64,000 nt of DNA from Myxococcus xanthus (GTDB lineage Bacteria; Myxococcota; Myxococcia; Myxococcales; Myxococcaceae). The notes beneath the pieces are model-generated. The model was given only the letters and a program-made list of their open reading frames with translations. It was not told the DNA's origin and did no database searches. The stretch lies in assembly GCF_013116825.1 (NCBI RefSeq), contig NZ_JABFNS010000022.1:1-64000 (forward strand), written 5' to 3'. A program made the translations under genes and the position numbers. This document shows positions 16,701-23,770 of the stretch, piece after piece (the stretch's first letter is position 1; the number at the start of each line of letters is the position of its first letter).

Positions 16701-18001
16701 GCGCTGTGACCACGGAGACCCGCAGCCGGCGCGTGCCTGACCCCAAGAAGCCGAGCAAGACCATCAAGCTGGACGAGGAGGTGGACGTCATCCGGACGAT
16801 TGCGGGTACCCCCGGGACCTCTGGCCATGGAGGGGACGGCGGCCCCGCGGCCGGCGCGGTGTTCGACGCGCCCACCTGCGTCGTCCATGACGACTCCTCC
16901 GACTCGCTCTACATCGCCGACAGTGGGAATCACGTGGTGCGCGTCATAGATCTCTCCAGCAATGACATCGACCACGTCGCCGGGACGCCCACCACCTCGG
17001 GCGACCAGGGCGACACAGGGCCTGCGGATGCAGCGGAACTGAACTCCCCCTCCCGGCTGACCGTCACGAAGGACGGCTCGCTGTACGTCAGCGACACGGA
17101 CAACCATCGGATCCGCATGCTGGAGCTGGGTGGCAACATCCATGCTTTCGCCGGTTCCGGGACCGCGGGCTTCAGCGGAGACTCCACGGGGCAGGCCGCC
17201 AACGCCTGCCTCAATGGCCCCCGGGACGTCGCCTTCGACGACACGCGCAACGTCCTGTACATCGCGGACACGCTGAATCACCGCATCCGGCAGGTGGATG
17301 TCGCCACCGGTCTCATCACCACGCTCGCGGGGACGGGGATGGCCGGCTACAACGGCGAGGGGGAGCCCGCGACGAACCACCAGCTCGACACGCCCAGCGG
17401 GCTCGCCATCAATACAGATGCGGGAAAGCTCTACGTATCGGACACAGGAAACCACCGGGTCCGGGTGATTGACCTGGCCTCTGGCGCAATCGACACGGTG
17501 GCCGGAGATGGGACAAAGGCCTCCACCGGCGACGGAGCCGCATCAACAGCCGCGAGCCTGGATACGCCCGCGGGCATCGCGCTCGACTACCTGACCCTCA
17601 AGGACCTCTACGTGGCGGAGACCGGCTCCCACTGCGTCCGGGTGATTGACCTCGACAGCGGTGACATCAACACCCTCGTCAACACCGGCAAGGCCAGCGG
17701 CAACACCCTCAACACCGCCCCGGACCAGACCGAGCTCGACGCCCCCACCAGCCTGGCCCTTGACGAGGTGGGGACCCTGTACATCGCGGACACCGGGAAT
17801 CACCGCGTACTCAAGGTGCTGCTGGGCCCGGCGCAGGCGAGCCTGGTCACGGGCACCGGCATCGCCAGCTCAACGGGGGATGGCGGCGCCCCCGCGGCCG
17901 CGACCCTCAACGGCCCCGCGGGGCTCGCCGTGGACACCGCCGGCCGGAACCTCTACGTGACCGAAGCCGCCGGCTTCCGGTGCCGCAAGGTCGTTCTCTA
18001 G
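13784..18001 (+). CDS. ComEC-like metallo-beta-lactamase fused to a double NHL-repeat beta-propeller
   Basis: The 1405-residue protein has three parts. Residues ~30-300 are a metallo-beta-lactamase fold of the ComEC type: HWDEDH at 87-92, LLTGDAE with Asp213, SHHGAE with His236-His237, and SHPTD with His270. All expected metal-site positions are present. Residues ~320-680 are Ala-rich and helical, with no recognised domain. Residues ~688-1405 hold twelve NHL-type repeats, enough for two six-bladed propellers. No signal peptide is seen. ComEC-type domains are often nucleases, so a DNA- or RNA-cutting effector with a binding propeller is possible; a cytoplasmic sensor is an alternative. The start is a GTG at 13784; no ATG keeps the N-terminal motif. 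Confidence 0.8.
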   Translation: MARHVKNQHSLHQLVQQWFPQGNAAQNPRFAVVVDIGQGNCTALFDMEGRLLAYYDLGAGALVNQFTYPDPAPAFCVGPSTKVILSHWDEDHNASLDTIYVQHQAKLSGTPPTASLVVLAPAQRSPAPRGKTTGLLSKRSETSKSLETYLEDNAELHIWPDEDPNNLLPPTIPHAAHQNVRVIKVSGNNINNHALALRLKWHAANHFILLTGDAEYQPGSFTHGCDATCVGLVASHHGAEIEDTTSIPRPLPGARVLLAYSYGWGNSFSHPTDRGVEAYEGRGWHDDFRMDTGGSETAAKFAGPRGNVGLTFPADVALPGLAPAAAPDEIDEAAIALVATAAAELEVWHGNATPPMGEQIAVAAAFQAANEALIPHVAAALVTPATVVPPNPPLTTGGPVSLDVTAASGARAVASLLDTSLQGAQAHAAAAAGGNLQGLARLLTQATLRACARVAQELTLRVEERRRALEDPSTGARVHVSTRSRDPMQQAAAFARTRLTRDLVEESLPTDLLQQVVDAATQWDANAPPTVPALREALALAACEAAWAFIGVERGRSAPPPAAALHVAQQLTIRDDLKASIAAAVALAPAIPIGVYSVAPSALTENELAQMLPRVAVVAALVACSAGGAADVSAQLAVAAARVTLPAASGAPQIGCHRHPRTCGNGPTANSPCSLSIHYATKAFSSRIRTYAGDGTAGHTGEDVPATTGQLTQPAGMALGVRGDVFIADAGAHRIRQVNASGRMATFAGDGTAGDAGDATGARLTAELNGCQGIAVDEIGGAVYVADTLNHRIRKLELRTGLVSTVAGTGAAGHAGDGGTASSAQLQAPLDVFFAHERRCLYVADTGNHCIRMVDLRTGLISTVAGIPGNGGANGNNGPARQARLQGPSSVFVDTARSIYITDRGNHCVRIVEGDTIRNFAGTPGTAGHAGDVTTGTGADGTATLAQLNHPTHLTVGPDNVVYIADTGNHCIRAVTTETRSRRVPDPKKPSKTIKLDEEVDVIRTIAGTPGTSGHGGDGGPAAGAVFDAPTCVVHDDSSDSLYIADSGNHVVRVIDLSSNDIDHVAGTPTTSGDQGDTGPADAAELNSPSRLTVTKDGSLYVSDTDNHRIRMLELGGNIHAFAGSGTAGFSGDSTGQAANACLNGPRDVAFDDTRNVLYIADTLNHRIRQVDVATGLITTLAGTGMAGYNGEGEPATNHQLDTPSGLAINTDAGKLYVSDTGNHRVRVIDLASGAIDTVAGDGTKASTGDGAASTAASLDTPAGIALDYLTLKDLYVAETGSHCVRVIDLDSGDINTLVNTGKASGNTLNTAPDQTELDAPTSLALDEVGTLYIADTGNHRVLKVLLGPAQASLVTGTGIASSTGDGGAPAAATLNGPAGLAVDTAGRNLYVTEAAGFRCRKVVL
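15845..17998 (+). repeat. Twelve NHL-type coding repeats
   Basis: About 180-base units repeat twelve times in the gene starting at 13784. Each encodes a glycine-rich loop (AGDGTAGHTGD-like), a hydrophobic strand (GLAVD-like) and a closing LYIADTGNHRIRxV strand. Repeat 5 carries a 20-odd-residue Lys/Arg/Pro insertion (RVPDPKKPSKTIKLDEE), and repeats 11 and 12 are the most divergent. These are protein-level repeats, not a CRISPR array. Confidence 0.9.
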
Positions 18002-18093
18002 CCGTCCCTGTGCCTGGCCACGCCGGGCGCCACGCGCGAGCCGTCAAGCCCCGCGCGGCGCCCAGCGACCGCGCATCAAGAACACGCGGCGAA

Positions 18094-19461
18094 TCAGAGG
18101 CGGATGAGCTCCACGTCATCCATGTGGATGAAGTGGGCGGAGTTGCCTGACGTGGCGCGGGTGTGGAAGCCCAGCTCCAGGTAACCTCCCGTCACAGAGA
18201 TGGGCGGCGTCTCCACCATCGTCCAGTCGCCATGGTCCCCCAGGTTGGTGAACACGGGCGCGCACTCGCCACACGTCTTGGCCTGGAGACGCGACAGGTC
18301 GAACCCGCCGTTCTTTCGCACCCACGCGCGGACCTTGTACGTGCCCGACGCGAGGCCCGACACCGGCTGGTACGTCCAGACCTCGAAGGGCGTGCCGTTC
18401 GTCCAGTGCGTCAGGTGATAGGCGCCGGTGCGGCCCCCGTTGTACGTCTCGCTGAAGTCCGCGGCCTCGGTGCCGTTGGGGCTCCAGGTGGCCCAGCCCG
18501 TCATGCCGTTCTCGAAGCTGGCGTTGGCGAGTGACGCGGGCGGCGGCGTACTCCCCGGCTGGTACCAGCGCACCCACTCCACCTCCATCGTCTTCGTCTG
18601 GCCCCAGGGCAGCGCGATGGCGTCCGGGTGCGGGTGGCCGTACCAGTTCCCGCCCAGGGCGAGGTTCAGGAGGATGTAGTGGTTCTGCTGGAAGGCCGCC
18701 TCGTCATGGGCGAACTCGTTGCCGCGAATCTCGCCGTCCAGGCGGAAGATCATCCGGTTGGCCGTCCACTCCACCTCGTACGTGTGGAAGCCGTCCGCGA
18801 CGCTGTACCCGCGGTTGGCGCCCGTGCCCCAGCTCTGCTGCGCGCCATTGGCGAACCAGTGCGCGGCGGACTTCATCCACGACGCGTCGTTGGAGTGCCA
18901 CTCGAGGATGTCGATTTCGCCGCTCCGGGGCCACCCGACGTTGGAGATGTTCGCGCCCAGCGTCCAGAACGCGGGCCACATGCCATAGCCGGACGGCACC
19001 TTGATGCTCGCCACCAGCTTGCCGTAGCGGCGCTCCACCTTGCCCTTCGAGTGGATGCGGCCCGAGTAGTACGAACGGGGCCCGTCACCCGCGCAGCGTG
19101 CGTCAAACGGCGCGTCCGCCGTCCGCTGCGCGGTGAGGATGAGCTTGCCGCCAGCGACGGTGACGTTCTGCGCGCGGGGGTACTCCAGCTCCCCCGTGCC
19201 GAAGTTGCAGTTGTTGGTGACCGGGTCGAAGTTGCTCGTCAGCACCGTCCAGTGGGCGGAGTTGAGGCTGTTGCCCGTGAAGTCGTCCTGCCACGCCAGG
19301 CTCCAGCCCGGCCCTGGGTCATAGGCCCGCTCGCCTTGCGCCTGCGACACCAGAGGAAGGGCTTCCGCGTCGGATGGCTCCAGGTCCGGGGAACAGCCGC
19401 CAACCAACGCCAGACTGCTCGCGGCCCACAACATCGAACGCAATGCGTGTCGTTTGTGCAT
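18094..19461 (-). CDS. Secreted GH16 beta-glucanase (laminarinase type) with C-terminal carbohydrate-binding domain
   Basis: The 455-residue product starts with a lipoprotein-type signal (ALVGGC). Residues ~45-300 are a GH16 domain whose catalytic box is GEIDILEW. The E-x-D-x-x-E spacing, with a beta-bulge, is characteristic of bacterial beta-1,3-glucanases. The last ~140 residues form a beta-sandwich like carbohydrate-binding modules of the CBM4/CenC sort (ASLANASFENGMTGWATW). A role in attacking fungal or algal beta-glucans fits a predatory myxobacterium. The ATG at 19461 begins the signal peptide; an upstream start would disrupt it. Confidence 0.9.
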   Translation of the reverse strand: MHKRHALRSMLWAASSLALVGGCSPDLEPSDAEALPLVSQAQGERAYDPGPGWSLAWQDDFTGNSLNSAHWTVLTSNFDPVTNNCNFGTGELEYPRAQNVTVAGGKLILTAQRTADAPFDARCAGDGPRSYYSGRIHSKGKVERRYGKLVASIKVPSGYGMWPAFWTLGANISNVGWPRSGEIDILEWHSNDASWMKSAAHWFANGAQQSWGTGANRGYSVADGFHTYEVEWTANRMIFRLDGEIRGNEFAHDEAAFQQNHYILLNLALGGNWYGHPHPDAIALPWGQTKTMEVEWVRWYQPGSTPPPASLANASFENGMTGWATWSPNGTEAADFSETYNGGRTGAYHLTHWTNGTPFEVWTYQPVSGLASGTYKVRAWVRKNGGFDLSRLQAKTCGECAPVFTNLGDHGDWTMVETPPISVTGGYLELGFHTRATSGNSAHFIHMDDVELIRL

Positions 19462-19553
19462 GTCTCGCTCCAGGGGTTCCCCTGGGACATAGCCGCCCTC
19501 CCCCACCACACAAGCAGTTTTAACTGAAATATTAGATTTCAAAGACTTCGTAC

Positions 19554-20621
19554 CTAAATGGAGTAGTCCCCCACGAAGACGGTGGCGGACCGGACGTCGG
19601 CGCGCACGGAGTCCCCCTCCGCCACGCCCAGCGCATCGAACTCCGAGCGCGGCACCTCCACGGTGACTTCGTCCCCGCTCGGTAGGCGGAGGAACACCTT
19701 CACGTAGCCTCCCACCGGTTTGAGCCGCTCGACGCGGCCGGTGGCGGTGGATGCGCTCGCCGCGCCCGCGACTGCCTTCGCCAGCTTGATGTCATGCGGA
19801 CGGACAAAGGCATGCACCGGTTCGCCCTCGCGCGCGGCGGCGGGAGCCGTCACGGACAAAGCCCCCATGGCCGCCCTGCCCGCCTGGACGTGGCCACGCA
19901 GCACGCTGGCGCCTCCAATGAATGAGGCGACGAAGGGGGAGGCGGGCCGGTCGTAGATGTCCGCGGGAGAGCCCGCCTGGGCCACGCGGCCCTCGCTCAG
20001 CACCACCACGTGTTGGGAAATCTCCAGGGCCTCCTGCTGATCATGCGTCACCAGCAACGTCGTCAACCGCGTGCGCTCGTGCAGGGCATGGAGCCACTCC
20101 CGAAGCTCCTCGCGCACCCGCGTGTCCAGCGCGCCGAAGGGCTCGTCCAGCAGCAGCACGCGGGGGCGGATGGCCAGGGCGCGCGCGAAGGCCACGCGCT
20201 GCCGCTGCCCGCCGGAGAGTTGGCCGGGATAGCGGCCGCCCAGGTGCTCCAGTTGCACCATGCGGAGCATCTCCTCCACACGGGCCTCGCGCTCCGCCTT
20301 GGGAACGCGCCGGACCTCCAGGCCGAAGGCCACGTTCTGGCGGACGGTGAGGTGCTTGAAGAGCGCGTAGCTCTGGAAGACCACTCCCACGCCACGCTGC
20401 TGCACGGGCATCTGCGTGCTGTCCACGCCATCGATGAGGACACGGCCCTCATCGGGAATCTCCAGCCCGGCGATGAGCCGCAGCAGCGTGGACTTGCCCG
20501 CGCCGGACGGCCCCAGCAACGAGGTGATGGCCCCCCCAGGGGCATGGAAGGACACCCTGGACACGGCGGGACTGCCACCCCGGTTGAACCGGCGGGCGAG
20601 CTGTTCGACGACGATGCTCAT
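19554..20621 (-). CDS. cysA: Sulfate/thiosulfate ABC transporter ATPase CysA
   Basis: The 355-residue ABC ATPase has Walker [10 protein letters not shown], a Q-loop in [14 protein letters not shown], signature [16 protein letters not shown] and Walker [15 protein letters not shown]-terminal regulatory domain contains [13 protein letters not shown], typical of CysA. It energises sulfate import with the membrane proteins CysT and CysW. Its ATG overlaps the cysW stop by 4 bases. It is the last gene of the sbp-cysT-cysW-cysA operon, which probably is controlled by the Cys-codon leader upstream of sbp. Confidence 0.93.
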   Translation of the reverse strand: MSIVVEQLARRFNRGGSPAVSRVSFHAPGGAITSLLGPSGAGKSTLLRLIAGLEIPDEGRVLIDGVDSTQMPVQQRGVGVVFQSYALFKHLTVRQNVAFGLEVRRVPKAEREARVEEMLRMVQLEHLGGRYPGQLSGGQRQRVAFARALAIRPRVLLLDEPFGALDTRVREELREWLHALHERTRLTTLLVTHDQQEALEISQHVVVLSEGRVAQAGSPADIYDRPASPFVASFIGGASVLRGHVQAGRAAMGALSVTAPAAAREGEPVHAFVRPHDIKLAKAVAGAASASTATGRVERLKPVGGYVKVFLRLPSGDEVTVEVPRSEFDALGVAEGDSVRADVRSATVFVGDYSI

Positions 20622-21475
20622 GACGGCTGACTCCTCCACTCCACGAACTTCTTCACCACCAACGTCACGAGCGCGAGCAGCGTCAGCAGCGACGCCACGG
20701 CGAACGCGCCGGCCAGGTCGTACTCGTTGTAGAGAATCTCCGCGTGCAGCGGCAGCGTCGTCGTCACTCCGCGCACGTGGCCGGACACCACGGACACGGC
20801 GCCGAACTCGCCCATTGCTCGCGCGTTGCAGAGGATGACGCCGTACAGCACGCCCCACTTCACCTTCGGCAGCGTGACGGTCAGGAAGGTGCGCCAGCCG
20901 CTCGCGCCCAGCGTCAGCGCCGCCTCTTCTTCGTCGCTGCCCTGGGCCTCCATCACGGGCAGCACCTCGCGTGCGACGAAGGGAAAGGTGACGAACACCG
21001 TGGCCAGGACGATGCCGGGCACGGCGAAGATGACGCGGACGTCATGGTCCAGGAGCCACGGCCCCAGCCAGCCCTGCCGGCCGAAGAGCAGCACGAAGAT
21101 GAGCCCCGCGATGACGGGTGACACGCTGAAGGGCAGGTCGATGAGCGTCATCAACAACGAGCGTCCCCGGAATTGGAACCGCGCGATGAGCCACGACGCG
21201 GCCAGGCCGAAGACGAGGTTGAAGGGCACGGCGATGACCGCGGCCAGCAGCGTCAGCCGCATGGCCGCCAGCGCCGTCGGGTGCGTCAGGGCAGCGACGT
21301 AGGCCTCCCAGCCCTTCTGGAAGGCGAAGGTGAAGACGGCCACCAGCGGGACGATGAGGAAGACGCCCAGCAGCAGCACCGCCGCGCCGATGAGCCCCCA
21401 ACGGACGAACGCGGGGCCGCTCAGACTGCGCGCGCTTCGGCGCAAGACAAGGGTGGATGGATGCATGGCGCTCAC
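20618..21475 (-). CDS. cysW: Sulfate ABC transporter permease CysW
   Basis: The 285-residue inner-membrane protein has about six hydrophobic helices and the permease coupling loop EEEAALTLGASGWRTFLTVTLP. The conserved NARAMGEFGAVSVVSG segment is typical of CysW. It starts at a GTG overlapping the cysT stop by 4 bases; an ATG three codons later is equally possible. It forms the channel with CysT. Confidence 0.93.
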   Translation of the reverse strand: MSAMHPSTLVLRRSARSLSGPAFVRWGLIGAAVLLLGVFLIVPLVAVFTFAFQKGWEAYVAALTHPTALAAMRLTLLAAVIAVPFNLVFGLAASWLIARFQFRGRSLLMTLIDLPFSVSPVIAGLIFVLLFGRQGWLGPWLLDHDVRVIFAVPGIVLATVFVTFPFVAREVLPVMEAQGSDEEEAALTLGASGWRTFLTVTLPKVKWGVLYGVILCNARAMGEFGAVSVVSGHVRGVTTTLPLHAEILYNEYDLAGAFAVASLLTLLALVTLVVKKFVEWRSQPS

Positions 21476-22314
21476 GCTCCCGGCCGGGCTTCCAGCCGAC
21501 GCTGACTCCAGCGATGGAGCAGGTTGACGGCCAGCAGCAGTGAGAACGACGCCCCCAGCATGACGATGGCGATGGCCGTCGCCCCCGCGTAGTCGAACTG
21601 CTCCAGCCGGGTGATGATGAGCAGCGGGACAATCTCCGTGCGCAGCGGCATGTTGCCGGAGATGAAGACGACAGAGCCGTACTCACCCAGCGCGCGGGCG
21701 AAGGCCAGCGTGAAGCCGCTGAGCAGCGCGGGGAAGAGCGCGGGAAGGAGGACGCGCCGGAAGGTCTGCCACGGAGAGGCGCCCAGCGTGGCCGCGGCCT
21801 CCTCCACGTCCACGTCGATGTCCTCCAGCACGGGTTGCACGGTGCGCACCACGAAGGGCAACCCGATGAACGTCAGCGCGATGGCCACGCCCACGGACGT
21901 GTAGGCCACCTTGAGTCCCAGCGCGTCAAGGTACTGGCCGTACCACCCCTTCGCGGAGAACAATGTCGTGAGCGTGAGCCCGGCCACGGCGGTGGGCAGC
22001 GCGAAGGGCAGGTCCACCAGGGACTCCAGCACGTCGCGACCGGGGAAGCGGTAGCGCACCAGCACCCAGGCCACCAGCAGGCCGAAGACGACGTTGGCGA
22101 GCGCGGCGGCCAGCGAGGCCCCGAAGCTGAGCCGGTACGCGGCGAGCGCGCGCGGCGTCGTCACGGTGCCCCAGAACTCCTCCCAGCTCAGGGAGAAGGT
22201 CCGCAGGAAGAGGCTGGAGAGCGGAATGAGGACGATGAGGCCCAGGTAGAACCAGCTGAAGCCCAGCGACAGACGGAACCCCGGGAGCACCCGGTGGCGA
22301 GCAGGACGGGACAT
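21472..22314 (-). CDS. cysT: Sulfate ABC transporter permease CysT (CysU)
   Basis: The 280-residue membrane protein has the coupling loop VEEAAATLGASPWQTF and the RALGEYGSVVFISGNMP segment characteristic of CysT. DLPFALPTAVAGLTL in the middle is also conserved in sulfate permeases. It pairs with CysW. It begins 11 bp downstream of sbp and its stop overlaps cysW, so one transcript covers all four genes. Confidence 0.93.
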   Translation of the reverse strand: MSRPARHRVLPGFRLSLGFSWFYLGLIVLIPLSSLFLRTFSLSWEEFWGTVTTPRALAAYRLSFGASLAAALANVVFGLLVAWVLVRYRFPGRDVLESLVDLPFALPTAVAGLTLTTLFSAKGWYGQYLDALGLKVAYTSVGVAIALTFIGLPFVVRTVQPVLEDIDVDVEEAAATLGASPWQTFRRVLLPALFPALLSGFTLAFARALGEYGSVVFISGNMPLRTEIVPLLIITRLEQFDYAGATAIAIVMLGASFSLLLAVNLLHRWSQRRLEARPGA

Positions 22315-22325
22315 GGCGGGTGTCC

Positions 22326-23372
22326 TCAGTCCGCGCGGGGCGCGTAGATGCGGTCAAAGAGGCCGCCGTCGGCGAAGTGCGTGGCCTGCGCCCGCCGCCA
22401 GTCGCCCGCGACCTCCGCCAGCGTGAAGCGCATCAGACCGGGGAAGTCAGACGCATGCTTCGCGGCCACGACCTCCGAGCGCGGCCGGAAGTGGTGCCGC
22501 GCCGCGATCTCCTGCCCCTCCTCCGAATAGAGGTACGCCAGGTACGCCTCCGCCACGGCCCGGGTGCCCTTGCGGTCCACGTTGAGGTCCACCACGGCGA
22601 CGGGCGGCTCGGCGAGGATGCTCACCGAGGGAACGACGACCTCGAACCGCGCCTGCCCCACCTCACGCGTGAGGAGGAAGGCCTCGCTCTCCCACGCGAG
22701 GAGCACGTCGCCCAGGCCGCGCTCGGCGAAGGTGGTGGTGGCGCCCCTCGCGCCCGAGTCGAGCACCGGCACGTTGCGGAACAGCTTCTCCACATACGCC
22801 TGGGCCCGGGCCTCGCTGCCGCCTTCGCCTCTCAGCGCCTGCCCCCACGCGGCCAGGTAGTTCCACCGCGCGCCGCCCGACGTCTTCGGGTTCGGGGTGA
22901 TGACAGTGACGTCCTTGCGCACCAGGTCGTCCCATTCACGGATGGCCTTGGGATTGCCCTCGCGCACCACGAAGACGATGGTGGACGTATACGGCGCGCT
23001 GTTGTGGGGCAGCCGTGCCTGCCAGTCCTCCGGAAGGAGCTGCGCCTTCTCGTGCAGCATGTCCACGTCGTACGCCAGCGCCAACGTCACCACGTCCGCC
23101 CGCAGTCCTTCGATGACGGACCGGGCCTGCTTGCCGGAGCCCCCGTGGGACTGCTGGATGGACACCTGCTGGCCACGCGTGGCCGCCCAGTGCTTCGCGA
23201 AGGCCGCGTTGAGCTCCTCGTAGAGCTCCCGCGTGGGGTCATAGGAGACGTTGAGCAACGTCACCGTCCCGTCGGGTGACGCATCACCGGAGGCGCGCGA
23301 ACAGCCCGCCACGGCCAGCAGCAGGGCCAACGGCATCCAGTTCCTGACGCGCAACAGCGCGAGACGTTCCAT
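22326..23372 (-). CDS. sbp: Periplasmic sulfate-binding lipoprotein
   Basis: The 348-residue protein starts with a signal peptide ending in a lipobox (AVAGC). It then shows the family hallmarks [34 protein letters not shown] and [17 protein letters not shown], the sulfate-binding loops of Sbp/CysP. It captures sulfate for the CysT/CysW/CysA importer. The ATG at 23372 follows a GAGG box and directly begins the signal peptide. Upstream lie a terminator-like hairpin and a four-Cys leader ORF. CysP for thiosulfate is the alternative name. Confidence 0.93.
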   Translation of the reverse strand: MERLALLRVRNWMPLALLLAVAGCSRASGDASPDGTVTLLNVSYDPTRELYEELNAAFAKHWAATRGQQVSIQQSHGGSGKQARSVIEGLRADVVTLALAYDVDMLHEKAQLLPEDWQARLPHNSAPYTSTIVFVVREGNPKAIREWDDLVRKDVTVITPNPKTSGGARWNYLAAWGQALRGEGGSEARAQAYVEKLFRNVPVLDSGARGATTTFAERGLGDVLLAWESEAFLLTREVGQARFEVVVPSVSILAEPPVAVVDLNVDRKGTRAVAEAYLAYLYSEEGQEIAARHHFRPRSEVVAAKHASDFPGLMRFTLAEVAGDWRRAQATHFADGGLFDRIYAPRAD

Positions 23373-23405
23373 GCGGGACCTCGGGGTGAAGCAAGGGGCC
23401 ACGCG

Positions 23406-23445
23406 AGAAAGTCAAAAGCCCACTCCCTCGCGGGCAGTGGGCTTT
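23406..23445 (-). terminator. Attenuator-like hairpin in the leader of the sulfate transporter operon
   Basis: Read on the minus strand, AAAGCCCACT (23445-23436) is a perfect complement of AGTGGGCTTT (23424-23415). The inner bases can add a CCC/GGG stem, and the tract TTTTGACTTTCT (23417-23406) follows. This has the form of an intrinsic terminator placed between the leader ORF and sbp, 33 bases before the sbp start. Since no complete gene ends just before it, premature termination (attenuation) is the natural reading. Confidence 0.75.
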
Positions 23446-23499
23446 CCGGAAACAGCTCAGCCAGGGCGCTCAGGCCACTGGCGGACGGACGCCCACCGC
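23434..23499 (-). promoter_or_regulatory. Possible antiterminator pairing in the sulfate operon leader
   Basis: On the minus strand GCGGTGGGC at 23499-23491, just after the Cys codons, can pair with GCCCACTGC at 23442-23434, the 5' half of the terminator hairpin, over nine positions with one G-U. The two pairings exclude each other, as in attenuation. A ribosome held at codons 9-12 would leave 23499-23491 free. Seen as complementarity only. Confidence 0.5.
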
Positions 23500-23544
23500 G
23501 GATGCCGGACAGCAGCAACACGTCTGGTGGGTCGAGCGCGTCAT
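23470..23544 (-). CDS. Putative cysteine-sensing leader peptide (24 codons, four consecutive Cys)
   Basis: The minus strand carries ATG at 23544 and TGA at 23472-23470, a 24-codon ORF. Codons 9-12 (23520-23509) read TGT TGC TGC TGT, within the peptide segment THQTCCCCPAS. A GGGGA box lies about 4 bases upstream of the ATG. Four Cys codons in a row in so short an ORF, 98 bases upstream of a sulfate importer gene and just before a terminator-like hairpin, fit classical amino-acid attenuation: scarce Cys-tRNA would stall the ribosome and let transcription reach sbp. Expression is not demonstrated. Confidence 0.65.
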   Translation of the reverse strand: MTRSTHQTCCCCPASAVGVRPPVA

Positions 23545-23684
23545 CAGTCCCCACACGATGCCCCGGCACCCGCGGCGCTGTCAACGCGACCACCCGAGTC
23601 CTCCAGGAACGCCCCTCTCCTATTCCACCCCGCCGCGACGGTGCGCTGGCGTTTGGCCCCTGACGCATCCGACGGACTGTCAGG

Positions 23685-23711
23685 CCGGGCCCGCGTCGCA
23701 AGCGGGTCCGG
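23685..23711 (+). promoter_or_regulatory. Hairpin upstream of the triple-ATPase operon
   Basis: CCGGGCCCGC at 23685-23694 pairs with GCGGGTCCGG at 23702-23711 with one G-U, 59 bases before the first ATPase start. It may sit in the 5' leader. No promoter hexamers could be assigned with confidence in 23545-23770. Confidence 0.3.
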
Positions 23712-23770
23712 TCAGCTCCCGAGAGTTCATGCCGTCACGCACGGCACCGTTTTCACCCGAGCCCTCACCC

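Noticed and set aside
15845-17998. Regular ~180-base repeats that could suggest a repeat array
   Set aside because: They are in-frame NHL protein repeats with variable third positions, not CRISPR or non-coding repeats.
19525-19541. Inverted repeat TGAAAT/ATTTCA after cysA as a terminator
   Set aside because: Only 6 AT-rich base pairs; more probably part of the AT-rich promoter region of the GH16 gene, and not specific enough to annotate.
23261-23701. A 146-codon minus-strand ORF covering the sulfate operon leader
   Set aside because: It runs through the terminator hairpin and into sbp in another frame; the short Cys-run ORF in a different frame explains the region better.
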